Positions 45,766 to 60,200 of a stretch of 64,000 nt of DNA are shown here, piece by piece. Source of the DNA: Whitmania pigra. Its lineage: Eukaryota; Annelida; Clitellata; Hirudinida; Haemopidae. The notes under the pieces are model-generated. The model was given only the letters and a program-made list of their open reading frames with translations. It had not been told where the DNA came from and searched no databases. The DNA is taken from positions 622,001 to 686,000 of the forward strand of contig JAJTWR010000392.1 of NCBI GenBank assembly GCA_021613335.1, given 5' to 3'. The translations under genes and the position numbers were made by a program. Each line of letters opens with the position of its first letter. Within the stretch, counting starts at the first letter, position 1.

Positions 45766-45779
45766 CTTCCTTTTCTCTT
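45766..45779 (+). promoter_or_regulatory. RPL15: 5'TOP-like pyrimidine tract at the RPL15 start site
   Basis: CTTCCTTTTCTCTT is a terminal oligopyrimidine motif like those that start ribosomal protein mRNAs and place translation under mTOR/LARP1 control. It is followed by a short leader that splices at GTAAGT (45815) to the acceptor TTTTGTAG just before the coding exon, 12 bases upstream of the ATG at 45939. Confidence 0.6.
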
Positions 45780-45938
45780 GTAATCGGTTAGTGTTAACAA
45801 CTTGCTCACGCTTCGTAAGTAATTTAGTGTTTTTCGAAAAATAAATGAATGACCAGATAGTCCTACTCATTAATGAAATGGATACCGTTTTAATGTTTCA
45901 ACTGAAGGATATTTTCATGATTTTGTAGCTGCTTTACG

Positions 45939-46723
45939 ATGGGAGCTTACAAGTACTTGGACGAGTTGTACAGAAAGAAGCAATCGGATGTTCTCCGATT
46001 CGTGCTCCGCATCAGATGCTGGATGTTGCGCCAGTTGAAGGGTGTCCACCGTGCTCCCAGGCCCACCAGACCCGAGAGAGCTAGGCGTCTGGGATACAAG
46101 GCCAAGCAAGGTGAATGTTTTACCGAAGCAAGCGTGGTTCGCGTTAGATGCGAAGGATATACTCGACTATAGGTTCTGGTATATTTGTCTGAAATCTAAT
46201 TATATTTTCAGGATTCATCATTTACCGTGTGAGAATCCGCAGGGGAGGTCGCAAGAGGCCAGCACCCAAGGGTCAGGTCTATGGCAAGCCCAAGAGCGTT
46301 GGTATCAACCAGCTGAAGAACCAGAGGTCTCTCCAGGCTGTTGCTGAAGTAAGTTAATTTTTATAAATGATTCCAGATGAGTAGAATTGTTCAACACATT
46401 TGTCTCCATGTTTGAAGGAGAGAGTTGGTAGAAGATGCAAGGCCTTGAGAGTTTTGAACTCTTATTGGATCGGTCAGGATTCTACCTACAAGTTCTTTGA
46501 GGTCATCTGTGTTGATCCATTCCACAAGGCCATCAGACGTGACCCAGAAATCAAATGGATCTGCGAGCCTGTTGCCAAGCACAGGGAAATGCGTGGACTC
46601 ACTTCTGCCAACAGGAAATCCAGGGGATTGGGCAAGGGACACGGTTACTCCAAGACTATTGGTGGATCCAGGAAGGCCAACTGGAAGAGGATCAACAGAA
46701 TCGAGATGCACAGGAAGCGTTAA
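45939..46723 (+). CDS. RPL15: 60S ribosomal protein L15 (eL15)
   Basis: Three coding exons join in frame: 45939-46110, 46212-46348 and 46418-46723, giving 204 residues, the standard eL15 length. The protein starts [17 protein letters not shown] and ends [11 protein letters not shown]. It is a structural protein of the large cytosolic subunit, contacting 28S rRNA. Conserved stretches such as [34 protein letters not shown] and [15 protein letters not shown] make the call certain. A non-coding leader exon (about 45766-45814) carries the TOP tract. The introns are short (101 and 69 nt). Codon use is richer in G/C than its surroundings, as expected for a highly expressed gene. AATAAA at 46769-46774 ends it. 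Confidence 0.98.
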
Positions 46724-46768
46724 AAGCATTGACAATACTGTTTTCATTCTGTTCTCTCGAGGATGTCT

Positions 46769-46774
46769 AATAAA
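46769..46774 (+). terminator. RPL15: Poly(A) signal AATAAA of RPL15
   Basis: AATAAA lies 46 bases after the TAA at 46721-46723, giving a short 3'UTR typical of ribosomal protein genes. Confidence 0.75.
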
Positions 46775-48286
46775 CGTCATCACAACTACACACACATGTT
46801 TTGTGTTATTTTATATCATACTGAATTGCAAATTTGGGCAAGGAGTCTGAATGAGTGATAAATGTGCTTTTTGAGGGGGAAAATTATTTAGTATTTAGTT
46901 AAATACTATTTACTATTGAGTGTTTAGAAACTTTTGCAACAGTTGCTTGTTTTGCCACTGACAGGGATTGGGTATGGTGAAAGCTGTGGAGAACATGCCT
47001 TAAAGGTGTTCAATTTATGTATTTTTGTAATGCAAATTGTACCAGGCTATGTGGGATGTTTAAAACTACCATTGATTGGGAAACTGGTATTAGAAAGAAG
47101 AAAGGAGAGTTCCACACACAGGTTTAGTAATCAGCTCGAGAAAGCATTCACAATTTTGTCCCCATCGTTTGCGTTTGTTCTTGAGTTCCCGAAAAGGACC
47201 ATCAAAGATGATTTGGCGGTCGCATTTCTTCGCACAACTGCTAATAAAGCCTTTGCGATTCATAAGTGGCACTGATTTTGCAAGTCGATGCAGAATAGAA
47301 TGTAGTAATCCTATTTAAGAGTTTAAGTGGATTACACTTTAACTTAAGAAGAGAATACCCTTTTCAGCAATTAGCTAGTCAGATTTCTCCTGGATACTTA
47401 AAAGCAAGCTACCCCCAGTTTTGAGGTTACAAAATGTATACCAAAGCTTCAGAATACTAAAACCTATCTATTTCTAAATTAGTTAAAAAAAACGGTCTAA
47501 TAGATGGAGATTTTTAAAAATAATTTGCAATTGTAAAAGTACATAAAGTACTGCTTTGTTTATGTGCGCTACTCTTCGATTTGAGTTGGGTTTAGCGAAT
47601 GTTGGACTGCGGAGGCTTATTAGCAGTAATTTGTTGCATAAACTGCTTGTTCTTAATTATTTATTAAAATTTTGGGGTGACGTGTTGGTGCCAGATACAT
47701 ATGAATATGGCCGGTTGGTATTGTAATTTTTAATTCGGCTTTTGGCTTTTTGGAATTAACAGGAGGTACTGTGCAAAATATAGCTTTTTATAGACCACCT
47801 GAGCCATTGTTTTGCATTAATATTTTTATTCTTAATTATTGCCTAAATAAGTTTGTACAGAAAATGAAGCTTATTAAAAGAGTTAGTTTATGTTCCAAGT
47901 CTTTAAGCAGTAATTATAAATGCTTATCAAAATATATTGTCAAACAGTTTTTAAGTATGTAAAGAATAGTAATATGTAATAGTAAGAAGCACTTAAATTC
48001 TTACATTTTGTTAAGGAATTTTAGACTTCCACAAAGCATTCCCTGTGGAAAAATGCTACATTTTTGGATGTTTGTCACGAAATATAATTTTATCACTTCT
48101 TATTTTAAAACAAATGATTAACCGAGTTAATATTCCAGTAGAATCGATAAAAAATTATATTTGTAGGGTGTTTTATCTAATTAAGACAAATGACAAATAA
48201 ATTAGTTGCACTTTAAAATTTTGAATGACGAAAACGTTTCTGACTCGCTTGAATCATTTGAAGGTCCATCAACTCCGATATCAAGG
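46775..48286. other. Intergenic, TRRAP upstream region
   Basis: Open frames at 46934-47275 and 47750-47962 show no splice context or family resemblance and were not accepted. The TRRAP promoter should lie near the right end. Confidence 0.4.
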
Positions 48287-51200
48287 ATGAATCCTTTGAG
48301 CCCCCAGGACCCCATAACCCAGCTGAACACGTTCAAATCCTACGTCGCCATCATCGCGGACCCTGCTGCTAACAGTAGTTGCTTTTACTATTACAATGCA
48401 TTGAATCGTTTATTATAATTAATTTATTTTTCTTTAACGTTATTACATTAATATTGTTATTTTGCTAACTTTGAAGTTTGTATTGTTATGCCAGCTACAT
48501 ATTGAAAGGCTAATAATATTAGTAAAGTTGACCAAATATTAGTAATTCTAATTGTCTATAATAATTTAATAGAGACCAAGATAACTTGGTTTTTCTGAAA
48601 AATTCACAAACAATAGAGTTTAAACTCTAAATTTTCATTTAAAAAGCTGAAAAGAAATTGAAGGCAGCACAAGAATTATGTGAGAGTTTCGAGGTGAGTC
48701 TGTCGAAAGCATGGTTAACTAATAGATTAACGTGAATTTATATTTGAACTTTAGTTAAACTAAATTGTTTAGCATAGAAATTAAAACCATTTGTCAATTC
48801 ATAGTTCTGATTTTCTGAATCATGGGCTTTATTAAATTTCAAGCTAAATAACATTACATAATGCACGAACAGCTCTCGTTATAACATAATCACAGCCACT
48901 CTCTCTATATTCACTCCATTTTTGAGATAACAGCATGTAACTGATTATTATAACTATTATTATTATTATTATTATTATTAATATTATTATTATTAAAACC
49001 ACCCCCATACCGACAGCTGATTGGATCGCTGCCTCAGTATCCTCAGTTCATCGGAGATGCCATCAAGGTCTTCATGAGAGTTTTGCAGGAGAGTGAACCA
49101 GTATTTGTCTCCGAATATACGAGCCAGGTCAGTTGTTTTTGAGATTTAAGTGATTTATTTAGTTTGATGTTTTTAATTGACAACATTTATTAATTTGTAA
49201 TTTATTAACATAATGCTGTGAATGTGATGATTTTCTATAATTGCTGATGTGCTGGCAATTTGATTATAAATAGCACAACGTGCCATTATCATTGTGTGGT
49301 CAACTACCACCATAAACATGATAACTATCATCATTCAACCGTGTAAAAGCTAATTTTGTGTGGTTTACCAATTTTAATTCCCATTTAACACGAATTGTGC
49401 AATGCTGCTTTAGACTACACAGTTATATCATCATTATAACCGACATCGTCACCGTAATCGATAATAAGGGGCATGCAGGTTAGCCGAATGGGTCACATGC
49501 CTGTAATACGGCGGTAATGGGAACAGTCGTAATGTGTCGTGTTCGAAACCCAGCCTGCACTGCCGCCAGCACCCTTGGGAATTAGCACTATATAAATGAT
49601 TACGAGAAGCGCCTCTGACAGTATGCATATGGCGCTGTATAAATGAAGTTACAATTACAATAATCGTTATCATCACCACCAGCAACTCAGGAAGATGTTG
49701 TTGGAGCTGATTCACAGGATTCCGTCGAATGATCACCTCAAGCCTCGAGTTGTCGACATTCTCAACTTCATGTTTCAACTCATCAAGGTTGGTCTTTGCT
49801 GGACTGCCCATTACTGGATTAACATAATTTATGATAATCGCTTGTAACCATACATATGTAAACTCTAGGTTGACTGTGAGGACAATGCTCTCGTGGCTCT
49901 GAGAATCATCATCGAGCTGAGCAAACAGTTTAGACCAGCGTACTCGCCCGAAGTCTCCAATTTCCTTCGCTACGTCATCGAGATCTACAAACTGCTTCCG
50001 CCGCGCATGGACAAGATGTTCGAGCACCGGACCCAACTCAAGGTCGCGGACATAGCCGAGGTCGACTTCAAGTCGCTGCTCCAGGAGGTCGTTGTCGTGA
50101 CTACCATCGTCACAGAGAAGAAGAATGCCGAGAACCAGAACGTCAGCGTGAGTCGGAAGTTGAAAATAAAAAGAGAATATTCGTTAATTGCATTTTTATC
50201 GGTTCTTTCGATTTTTTTTTATCGGACCACAATCACCACTACCATCATCATCACCACCATCACCATCATCATCATCATCATTATCTTCATCATTTAAATC
50301 CATTGTATCGTCGCAGTACAACCTGCTGCCTCGTGCCGAGATGTCCCTGAAGGTTTTGGCAGAGTTGCCGATCATCGTGGTGCTCATGTACCAGTTGTAC
50401 AAGAATCAAGTGCAAACGGAGGTCATGGACATGATACCGCTCGTCATCCATGCCATCAACATGCAGCCACCTCAGCAACTTCAGTAAGTGAAATGTGATA
50501 AGGATAATGATCATGATGATGATGATGATGGTGGTGATGATAGAAATTAGTTTTGGTTTGATGGATGTAAGGTTACTAAAAGTAAAAACTAAAATGAACT
50601 AATTGCTAATTGATGATTAATTAGTTTTCTTTATTCATTTCTGCATTTTAAGTGCCTTCACATCCCAAGAAGGATATTTGAGACACAATCAAACCGTTAT
50701 TTGAAAATGTAAAACAAAAATGAGCATCTCATAATAAGAGCATTTGATCAGCAAAATAATACGATTTAATAAAAAAGTGTGTGAAAAGTGAAAGTGAAAA
50801 AGGGATAACAATGGTGATTCTTCTAGATCTAAGTTTGCCATGGATTGTCATGCTTTATCCTTAATAAAGAATTTCATCAATCTATATTCAATTGATCATT
50901 CTGCCATTAATCAACTAACGAATTAATTAACGACCACGCTTCCTGCCATCTATCAAATCTCAGTCATCCCTCTCAACCATTGCAGGAAATCAGAGCACTT
51001 CAACAAAGAGGTGTTCGTGGATTTCGTGGCCGCACAGATCAAGACCCTGTCCTTCCTGGCTTATATCATAAGGATCTACCAGGAACTCATAGGCGTCCAT
51101 TCGAAGCAGATGGCTCAAGGGATGCTCGACCTTTTTGCTTACTGCCCCTCAGAGGTCGCACACCTGAGGAAGGAACTGCTTATCGCAGCCAGGCACATAC

Positions 51201-54200
51201 TGGCCACCGATCTCAGGATTAGTTTGTATCTCAGTGGTGATGATGATGATGGTGATGATGATGATGTGTTTGTGAGTTAATATAAATGAATGATTAATCG
51301 TTCAAATGGTCCATTGATTATAAAAGCATTTTAAAAGCATTGCACTTAAAATGAAATGCAGAGTTCATATCGCACATCGACAAGCTCTTCGACGAAGCGA
51401 CACTCATCGGAGTCGGATGGACTGCTCACGAGTCGCTCAGGTGAGCATCGCATTGTATTGCAATGTATTGTATTGTATTGTTTTGCAGTGCACTGTGTTG
51501 CAATGTATTGTAATGCAATATATTGTATTGTATTGTGTTATGTTGCATTGTTTTGCATTGTATTGTGTTATGTTATATTATATTGTATTGTGTTGTGTTT
51601 TATTAATGTTAGAAGAATATGAATAGAAGGAGAAGAATAGAATGTCTATCACGAGATCTTGTACAATTGTTTCTGCCATATTTACAGACCCCTAGCTTAC
51701 AGCACCCTTGCCGACCTGGTCCACCACATTCGCCAGAGTCTGTCCCTCTCTCACCTGTCCATGGCCGTCAGTCTCTTCTCTAAGAACATCCACGACGACT
51801 CTCTTCCGTCGAGCATTCAAAACATGAGCTGCAAGTTGCTCCTCAACCTTGTCGACAGCATTCGACAGAAAAGCGACTCTGAAAATGAGAATGTGAGTCC
51901 CGGGATTGGTCGATTTGATTCGGTGCTTTGCAGAGTTAACAAGAATTATAAAGTTTTATCATTAATGACTATTAATTACTATTACTGTTACTACGACTAC
52001 TAGTGATGATAACGAGGATCCAAGGAAATTATTTATTAAAAATTAACATTTTTAACTTGCGCTATGCACGTGGAACCTTAAAAATTAACTATTATTATAA
52101 CGATTTAATGTAATAGCATTTATGACAATCTGTCGCAACAGGGCAGGGAATTGTTGCTGAGGATCCTTGAGGTTTATGTCTTGAAGTTCAAGGCCATTGC
52201 TGAAATTCAAATGCCATACTTGCTGAGCAAGTGGTAAGTGATACAAGTGCAACTTAATTTTGTTTGAGTCTGAATTAATTATAAAATTAGTATTGATTCA
52301 TTGACAGTCATTTATTTAGTATGATACTGATGAAGGTGGTGATGGTAGGGATGTATGACATATTAACATATTCATATCAGTTAATCATTATGTTTCATCA
52401 TTACTGCTTTTATCAGTGCCAAAATATTTAGCAATTTAGAGTTACACCTATTTAAATACATACTTATAATGAGATGATATTGATGCAGCAAGCAACCAGA
52501 ACTCACTGGAAAAACCCAAACTAGCCAGCCTGGCTCCTCCTCCCCTGGGCTGTCCCAGTATCCCAGCAGCCAATCAGCAGTAGCTCCCATGTCGTCGGGT
52601 GCCACTCAGAGGACTTTATCGACAGATTCAAAAGAGGTCGATGGGTCCAAAACTCCATTGATGTCGAGTTCATTGACACCTCTTAATGCTTCAGCCAATG
52701 ATAAAGAGGAAAACAAGGTCGGTTGAATGTGGATTTTTAATATTTTTAAATTAATTGATGTGTTACATAGAAGGTTATTATAGGTTTTAATGTTAATATT
52801 TTTATAAGCTGGCTTTGATGCGAGGGATTTCTTGTGTTCTCGTATAGGTCAGAGGCACTAAAGTGTATCAAAATTTAATAAATTTTAATAAACATAAAAA
52901 ATAAATTATTGCGTTAAATTATTAATCATTATTAATAATATCACAGTAAATTGACAAGGAATATTTATTTCTGAATGAAAATTAATCATTCTACTTAAAA
53001 AATAATGCAATTATTAAAACAAAATATTCAGCATTATGGTTGTACTAATTACGAATATCATTGACATTATCGTTATCATTATCTAGCTGGTAAAGGTCAC
53101 TCCAACTGTTGGTGGTGTTACACCAGCTCAGCTGTATTCAGTTGTGGAATGTCGAAGCCTCGTCAAGACCCTCGTGTCAGGAGTCAAAACTATCACTTGG
53201 GGTCTTTCCAGCTGCAAGGCCCCCAACATGGGTAGGTTGAGGATGGGCGGAGATTGCAGTGATTATGATAGTGATTACGATAATAATGATAATGATAACA
53301 TGATGGGATCTATGATAATGTGATGGGATTAACGACAATGTAATTCAATGTGACATAAAATAGTAAAGCGATAAAGGTTATGATGATGGCGACTGAACAA
53401 ATGTTTGATTGTAAACGACTTTTGAATTCATCATCATAATCATTATCATCATCTTCAGACTTGATGATGATCCAGAACAAACAGCTCCTTCCAAAAGAGA
53501 CCCTCGTCTACATCAGACTGGTTAAGTACGCCCTGTTAGCCCTGGACATCTACACGATCAATACCACCCCCCAGGGTCAAACCCAAGTCAGACCCCCCTC
53601 GTAAGTTATTTGGAATCTCCTTGACTTTGTGAAGTTCTGATCTCACGAATATTCATTAGTTGGCATTAATAATGCTTAGGAGGCATAATGCTAATGTGTA
53701 CTGCCTTAATTTATCCTACTTAGTATTAATGCATTTTATGATAAAATGGAGATAAATGGTTTGGCTTTATGCTTGTTTTCCAGGAATGCACAGACTGTAC
53801 GCACTAGGGAAGAGAAGGAGGTTCTGGAACATTTTGCCGGAGTGGTAAGCAGATGATTTGACCAATCGATTGATCATGTAATTGCCAATCAATAATCAGT
53901 CTCTCATGCTGATTTGCATATATTAGGCATTACAAGTTATTGAATCTGTGTGTGCTATCAGCTAGATGGAGCCTAATTATTCTGATGGTATTTAAATATT
54001 AATATGTTGTGCTTTTAGTTTGTGATGTTGAGCCAACTCACATTCAAGGAGATCTTTTCTACTGTGGTCGAGGTGAGTTAATTGTAATAAATTATAATAT
54101 TTTATGCAATTCGATATGCTAATGGTGCTTTTCCTTTTGCAGTACATGGTAGCCAGAATTCACAGCAACTATGCCCTTCAGGTCAACCAATGAAATACTG

Positions 54201-57200
54201 TTTTAAATGCTGTTTAATGTTAAATTATGCTAATGACTTTTATATAAATGATGAAACATATTGTCCACTATATTAATGTCATTAACAATACACATAATTA
54301 ATATAATAAATATTATAAAAAATATTAACATTAATAAAGTAATAATAATAATGAATCATTATCATGGCAGATCATAGCCAATTCCTTCCTTGCCAGCTCC
54401 ACCACTTCTGCCACTTTTGCTACCATATTGGTGGAATTCCTACTCAAGCACATGGACGAGATGGGATGTGAGTGATAATGATGATAATGATGATAGTTTA
54501 CTATTTCTTCGATTGATGTAATAGTGATATCATCATCAATAATGATTTAACATTTAAAGTTGGGATAGGAATAAGTAAATAAATGTGGTCACTCATTAAT
54601 AATGTATCAATTGATGTTATTATGTTTTTTCACTCATATTGCATATGCATTAGTTAATATAATTGATTAGTAAAAATTAGTAAGAAGAATATGTAATTTC
54701 CAATAATTTAACGACCGATGCCCATGCATTTCCAGCGAATGCCGAAAGGTCGAATTTGTACCTGAAGCTCTTCAAGCTCGTCTTCGGTTCGGTGTCTCTT
54801 CTCGCCAACGAGAATGAGCAGATGTTGAAGGTGACCATTGTTGTTATCATTGCATTGTTAAACTTAATCATTATCATCATCGTTCTCTTTTTTGTTATCA
54901 TTGCATTATTAAGTGTAATAGTGATAATCATCGTCATTCTCTTTGTAATCATTATTTATTGATTGCAATCTCGTGATCATGGAAATGAACATTAAACACA
55001 AAGTAATCTCCTTTAATTATTGGCACAATAATAACCACGAATGTAAACATTACAATGTCATCACTTACCAGCCTCACCTGCACACCATCGTCAACAAAGC
55101 CATGGACATGGCCCGAATGGCCAAGGAGCCCTACAACTATTTCCTTCTCCTCCGTGCCCTGTTCCGGTCCATCGGTGGAGGGAGTCACGACCTCTTGTAC
55201 CAGGAATTTCTTCCTCTCCTTCCCAATCTCCTGCAAGGTCGTGCTAATTGTTGTAGTTGTAAATTGGTGTCTCGTTAATATTTCAATGCTGGCTATGATA
55301 ATATTTAATATGTCACTAATTAAAAGCTAGAAATAATAATTTACCAGCAAGCTAATGTTAGAGTTGATTTAATTATCATGAATACATTATTTATTGCTGA
55401 CTATTTACTAACTAATTATGCACATGACCGCACTAATGATTTCGACCAGTAAATAGCTAGCCTGGCAGTTAGTTAATTAATTAACTATAACCGGAACACC
55501 TGCCTCGACAGGCCTGAACAACCTTCAGAGTGGACTGCACAAGCAGCACATGAAGGACCTGTTTGTTGAACTCTGCCTTACGGTCCCGGTTCGTCTGTCC
55601 AGCCTCCTGCCTTACCTGCCCATGCTCATGGACCCCCTGGTGTCGGCCCTCAATGGATCGCAGACTCTCGTCAGTCAGGTGGAATTTCGTTTGTGGACTT
55701 GTTTTACTAAATTAATTAAATTTATTAAATTAATTAATTGATGTCTAATTATTTGCTGATGTTGTTTGTGGATGTTTTTTTGTGCGACTACGATTGAATT
55801 GTTGCGATGAAAAAAAATTATATGATACATGTAACTAATTTGATTGGCTAACATAATCGAACTGTAATTATCGTAATTCATAACCGATGCGATCTTCATG
55901 TAGGGCCTCCGAACCCTTGAACTCTGCGTGGACAACCTCCAACCAGATTTCCTTTTCAGCCACATTGAGCCCGTAAAAGCAGAGTTGATGCAGGTCAGAT
56001 TTAGGACTGTTGTTGTTGCTGTGTTTTCTATGATGTCATTGGAATTAATCAGTTTAATCACTGGTGAATATTTTTGTGTTATTAACATAAGTTATGATAA
56101 GTACTTAGTTTGGTTTTTACTTTTTTTAAATCATATTATCCGGCCACTATTATTGAATTTCAATGTTAAGCTGGACGAATTTGTGTTTAAAATTTAATAG
56201 CAGTAAATTATTGTAAAATGTTATTGAATATAATATAACATAAATAAAATGTAAAATTAATAATGATATAAATATTCATTAATCTAATTGCAGGCTCTGT
56301 GGCACTGCCTCGGCAGTCCTTCTGATTCGACATCCTCGGTGGCTTTCAGGGTTCTGGGAAAGTTCGGAGGCAGCAACCGGAGGGTTCTGAGTGCACCACA
56401 AGAGGTGAGTTGAACTTTATCCTCCCTTGGGCATGAACGCCTTAATGTCTTTGAGGATCAATTTGTTTTTGATAATTTTCTATTAGAAGCCATTTGATAA
56501 TTTATGTGTTAGTTGCATTAGATATGTTGGGTACTTACTTTATGTATTATGTTATGTCACTTACGTTGCTTACCTTACTTTAGTTACCTTAAGCACTAAC
56601 CAGCTCCTTCCATACTCTTCCAGCTATCCAGGAGGAAGTATGAGGACGTCGGACCGACAATGGCAGTGACCTTCCACAACTGCCGCCAGTTCATCTACCT
56701 CCCCATCATGGCTGCCATAGAATCTGCATTCAACTTGCTCAAGACTTCGGCAGCTCCACCCATCCCCTCCACCAATCCACCCCCTGCTCCGACCTTCGAC
56801 CTGTTTTATCAGCAGCATGCCTGGAATCTGGTTAAGACCTACTTGATAACGTCAATGGCCGTCGATGACAGACCGGTCCTGCCCGATGATCGGAGTACCC
56901 CCATAGTGGACAATACCGGTGTAATTAAGGACACTCTCCTGGCAAACTTCTCTCATGTTGAGTGAGTCTTGGATGAGTCTTATTTGGCCTATTTTGGTAA
57001 ACATGCAAATTAGGACAGTAGTCTACCAATGGTAGTGTTATGCGTTTATAATGACATTACCCGTTTACAGTGTTAATGATTAAATATTATTATTGTAATA
57101 TTAATTGTCCGTAGATGATTAAGTCAGTAGTAGCAATGGTTAATGTTTTTAAATGTGCATTACGACACCTTTAATATTGTTAATGAGTTATAAAGTTAAT

Positions 57201-60200
57201 ATTTTTACTTAAACTTCTAACACCAGCTTCAACAGCAGACCAATACAGAGTGATGTTGCACCCTACATTTGCATTGATGAACAGTTCAGATCCATCCAAC
57301 AAACGGCTCTCAGTGCCATGCTCAGTAAGTGGATTGCTACTACAACCTAACCTTTCAATTATTTATTAATTTAGTCATTATTATTATTATAATATTACTA
57401 TTATTATTTGATTGTAATGAGTGGTTAATTATGTAATTGGTCTTTGAAATAAATGCTCTTAAGTGATGCAAAAGATATTGAAGTACATTCAGATAATCAG
57501 CTACAGAAAAGAATTGATAATAGTAATATTTACTAGTATTAATAATAATAATAATAATAACAATATTAATAATAGTAGTAATAAAAATATTAATAACAAT
57601 AACAACTCGATTGTCTCCATCTCAGTTGCTTCAACCATCAAGGAGCTCGTCAGCAAAGAGGTCGTGGAGTTCATCACATCGACAGTAACGCACTACACAT
57701 TGGTGGCCATCTCGAAACAGGCAGGACCGAAAGCCCTTTCTGCCGAAATCATAAAAAACAGCCAACGCACTGCCCTCGATCCGCACACCCTGGTCGATGC
57801 CATCCTCACCGTCATGGGGTCGGACGACAGGGAACTGTGCCCTGCCGGTCTGTCTGCACTTTCCACGGCAGTCAGGGTCGCCGTGACTGTCCTCGGAAGC
57901 ATTGAGAGGGTCTTTTCCCTACCTCTGTTCGAGTACTTCTCGGACAAGTCCGTCGAGCTTTGCTACGAACGGTCGTGGTACAACAAGATGGGAGGGTAGG
58001 TTGTGCTTAACGAATTTATTAATTTAATTATTAGTTGATGTCATTTATGCCAGATGGAGCTTAATGAATTTATTTGAGTTTGTTAAAATCTATTATTAAT
58101 TGATGATGTCATTCAGTATAGGAGTTATTCACCTAATGGTAGTTTTATTAGTAAAAATAACTTTGACAATATTTTAATGATAATGTTAATAATATCAACA
58201 TTATTATAATATAGATGTGAAGGAGTGAAGTTCCTGACAGACAATGCCTCCATCTCGTTCCTGTTGAACCACCAGGTCGTCTTCCTCAAGGCCCTCATCT
58301 TTGTCATCCTTGACCTCTCCGGTGAGGTGTCCAACGGTGCTCTGACCCTCGCCAAGTCCGTCATGAACGACATGTGTGCCAAGTGCTGCAGGAGCTTCTC
58401 AGACGTCCAAGGCACTGAACTCGTTGACCTCCATTCGAAGTCATCCTCTGAGGTCATCAAGGAGCTTGCAGCACAAATCTGTAGTCCCAATCAGCACGTC
58501 AGAGAGCAGGTTGTTGCAGTGCTGAAACAGCTCTCGGAGATCAAGGAGTGCAGCGTGACGGAACTGCTCGAACCCGTCAAGGACGTCTTCAACGAACTGG
58601 TGCCACCCAAGAAGCACCTGCTGAGATTCCAGCCTCCGCTCATTCAGATGGGTATCATGGTTGGTAGATGCATTTTTGATTTCTTGTTCATTTTTAATTG
58701 ATTATTAATTAACACCTGTAACCTATTAATCATTAATTATTTCCTAATGATTATGTATTAAAATTCAATTTCAATTTTGCTTAATTTCTTCTCAATCAAT
58801 TTCACTCAACTGCTTTTTTCTCTTCAGGAGGGAAATGCCTTCTGCCTCTCCCTTGAACCTCGTCTGGTAACCATGGATATGAATGTCGTCGAGTTCAAAC
58901 TCTTCTACCAGGAGTTGTCGAGCATCTGCGAAACTGACGACGCAAACCTCGTCAGACTCAACTGCTACAAGAACCTCACCGACTTCACGCCACTCAGGAT
59001 CTCTGCCATCAGTGAGTTGGAATGATGATGATGATGTAGTTTATGATGATGATGATGATGTAGTTTATGATGGTGCTGCTGCTGATGATTAATTGGATGA
59101 CCCGTCAAAATAGCCCAGCGACAAAATAGCCCCGTCAAAACATCCCCATCAATGTAACTTTATAAAAAAAATACTCATATGAGTTGAAGACATTAACCGA
59201 TAACTGATTTCAAATTTGATTAAATGAAATGAGTTTTCTGTCATCATATAGCCATTTAATTTTAGTCATAATCTTAACAACAACAGCAGTATTAATAATG
59301 ATAATAATGATATTATTAATATGATAATATCAATGATCATCATCATCATAATAATCATCATCATCATCATCGTCGTCACACGCAGAGGTTCTCTCCACGA
59401 TGCACTATGTCCCAGAGAACCGATCGACAGTCTTCACCACCCTCTACAAGGCACTCAACTCAACCAATGCTGACCTGCATCAGGTGGCCTACAACTGCCT
59501 CAAGAAGGTGATGGATGATAATGATGATCTTGGTATTGATGGGGGTGGTGTTTATGATGGTGATGATGATGATGACGATGACGAAAACTACGATGATTAA
59601 TAATATCAGTTTAAAATTTTTTTATGAAATGAGCTTATTATATGTGATGCTTAAGATACTTATTATTATCGGTATACATTCTATGTAAAGAAATCTTATG
59701 TATGCCATATTTATGTTGAGTTTTTAAAAACAGGTACTCCTGTATTAAATACATAATTGCAACAATTCCTTTGAATGTGTGCTGTTATTTTTTATTAATA
59801 TTTTTATCTTTTCATCATTTTTTTACTAAAATTTGAACCACTCGTTTGAACCAGTTCGTGTCGGGCTTCCAAATGGACACGGCAACAGTCCACCAGACCA
59901 TGCGACCCTTACTCCAGTGCTTGCAGGATTTCCAACAACTCGACCTACATAACATTAGGGTCATCACTGACCTGACACAGATATTCCCCACAACCTTCAA
60001 TGAAAAGCTCTGCGAACAGATGCTGGTGAGGATGAGTATGATGATGATGATTGTGGCAGTGGTGATAATGATGATGGTGATAATGACGACGACGATGATG
60101 ATGATGCCTTTTGCCAGTAATTAGAATATAATTAATATAATATTATAAACCAGCATTTTCATGGATCAAGAGTTATAAAATCAAACAATTTATGAATCTC

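Noticed and set aside
45815..45926. A box C/D snoRNA in the RPL15 leader intron
   Set aside because: There is a CTGA and an ATGAATGA, but no proper RTGATGA box C and no convincing terminal stem.
46934..47275. A 113-codon plus-strand frame after RPL15
   Set aside because: No splice signals, no family resemblance and uneven composition; it lies in an otherwise empty spacer.
49468..49560. A tRNA gene
   Set aside because: A- and B-box-like sequences are present, but acceptor and anticodon stems do not pair, and copies with a common tail exist elsewhere; it is a SINE.
49449..50036. A 195-codon minus-strand frame across TRRAP exons 4-5 and the SINE
   Set aside because: It reads antisense through confirmed TRRAP exons and an intronic SINE.
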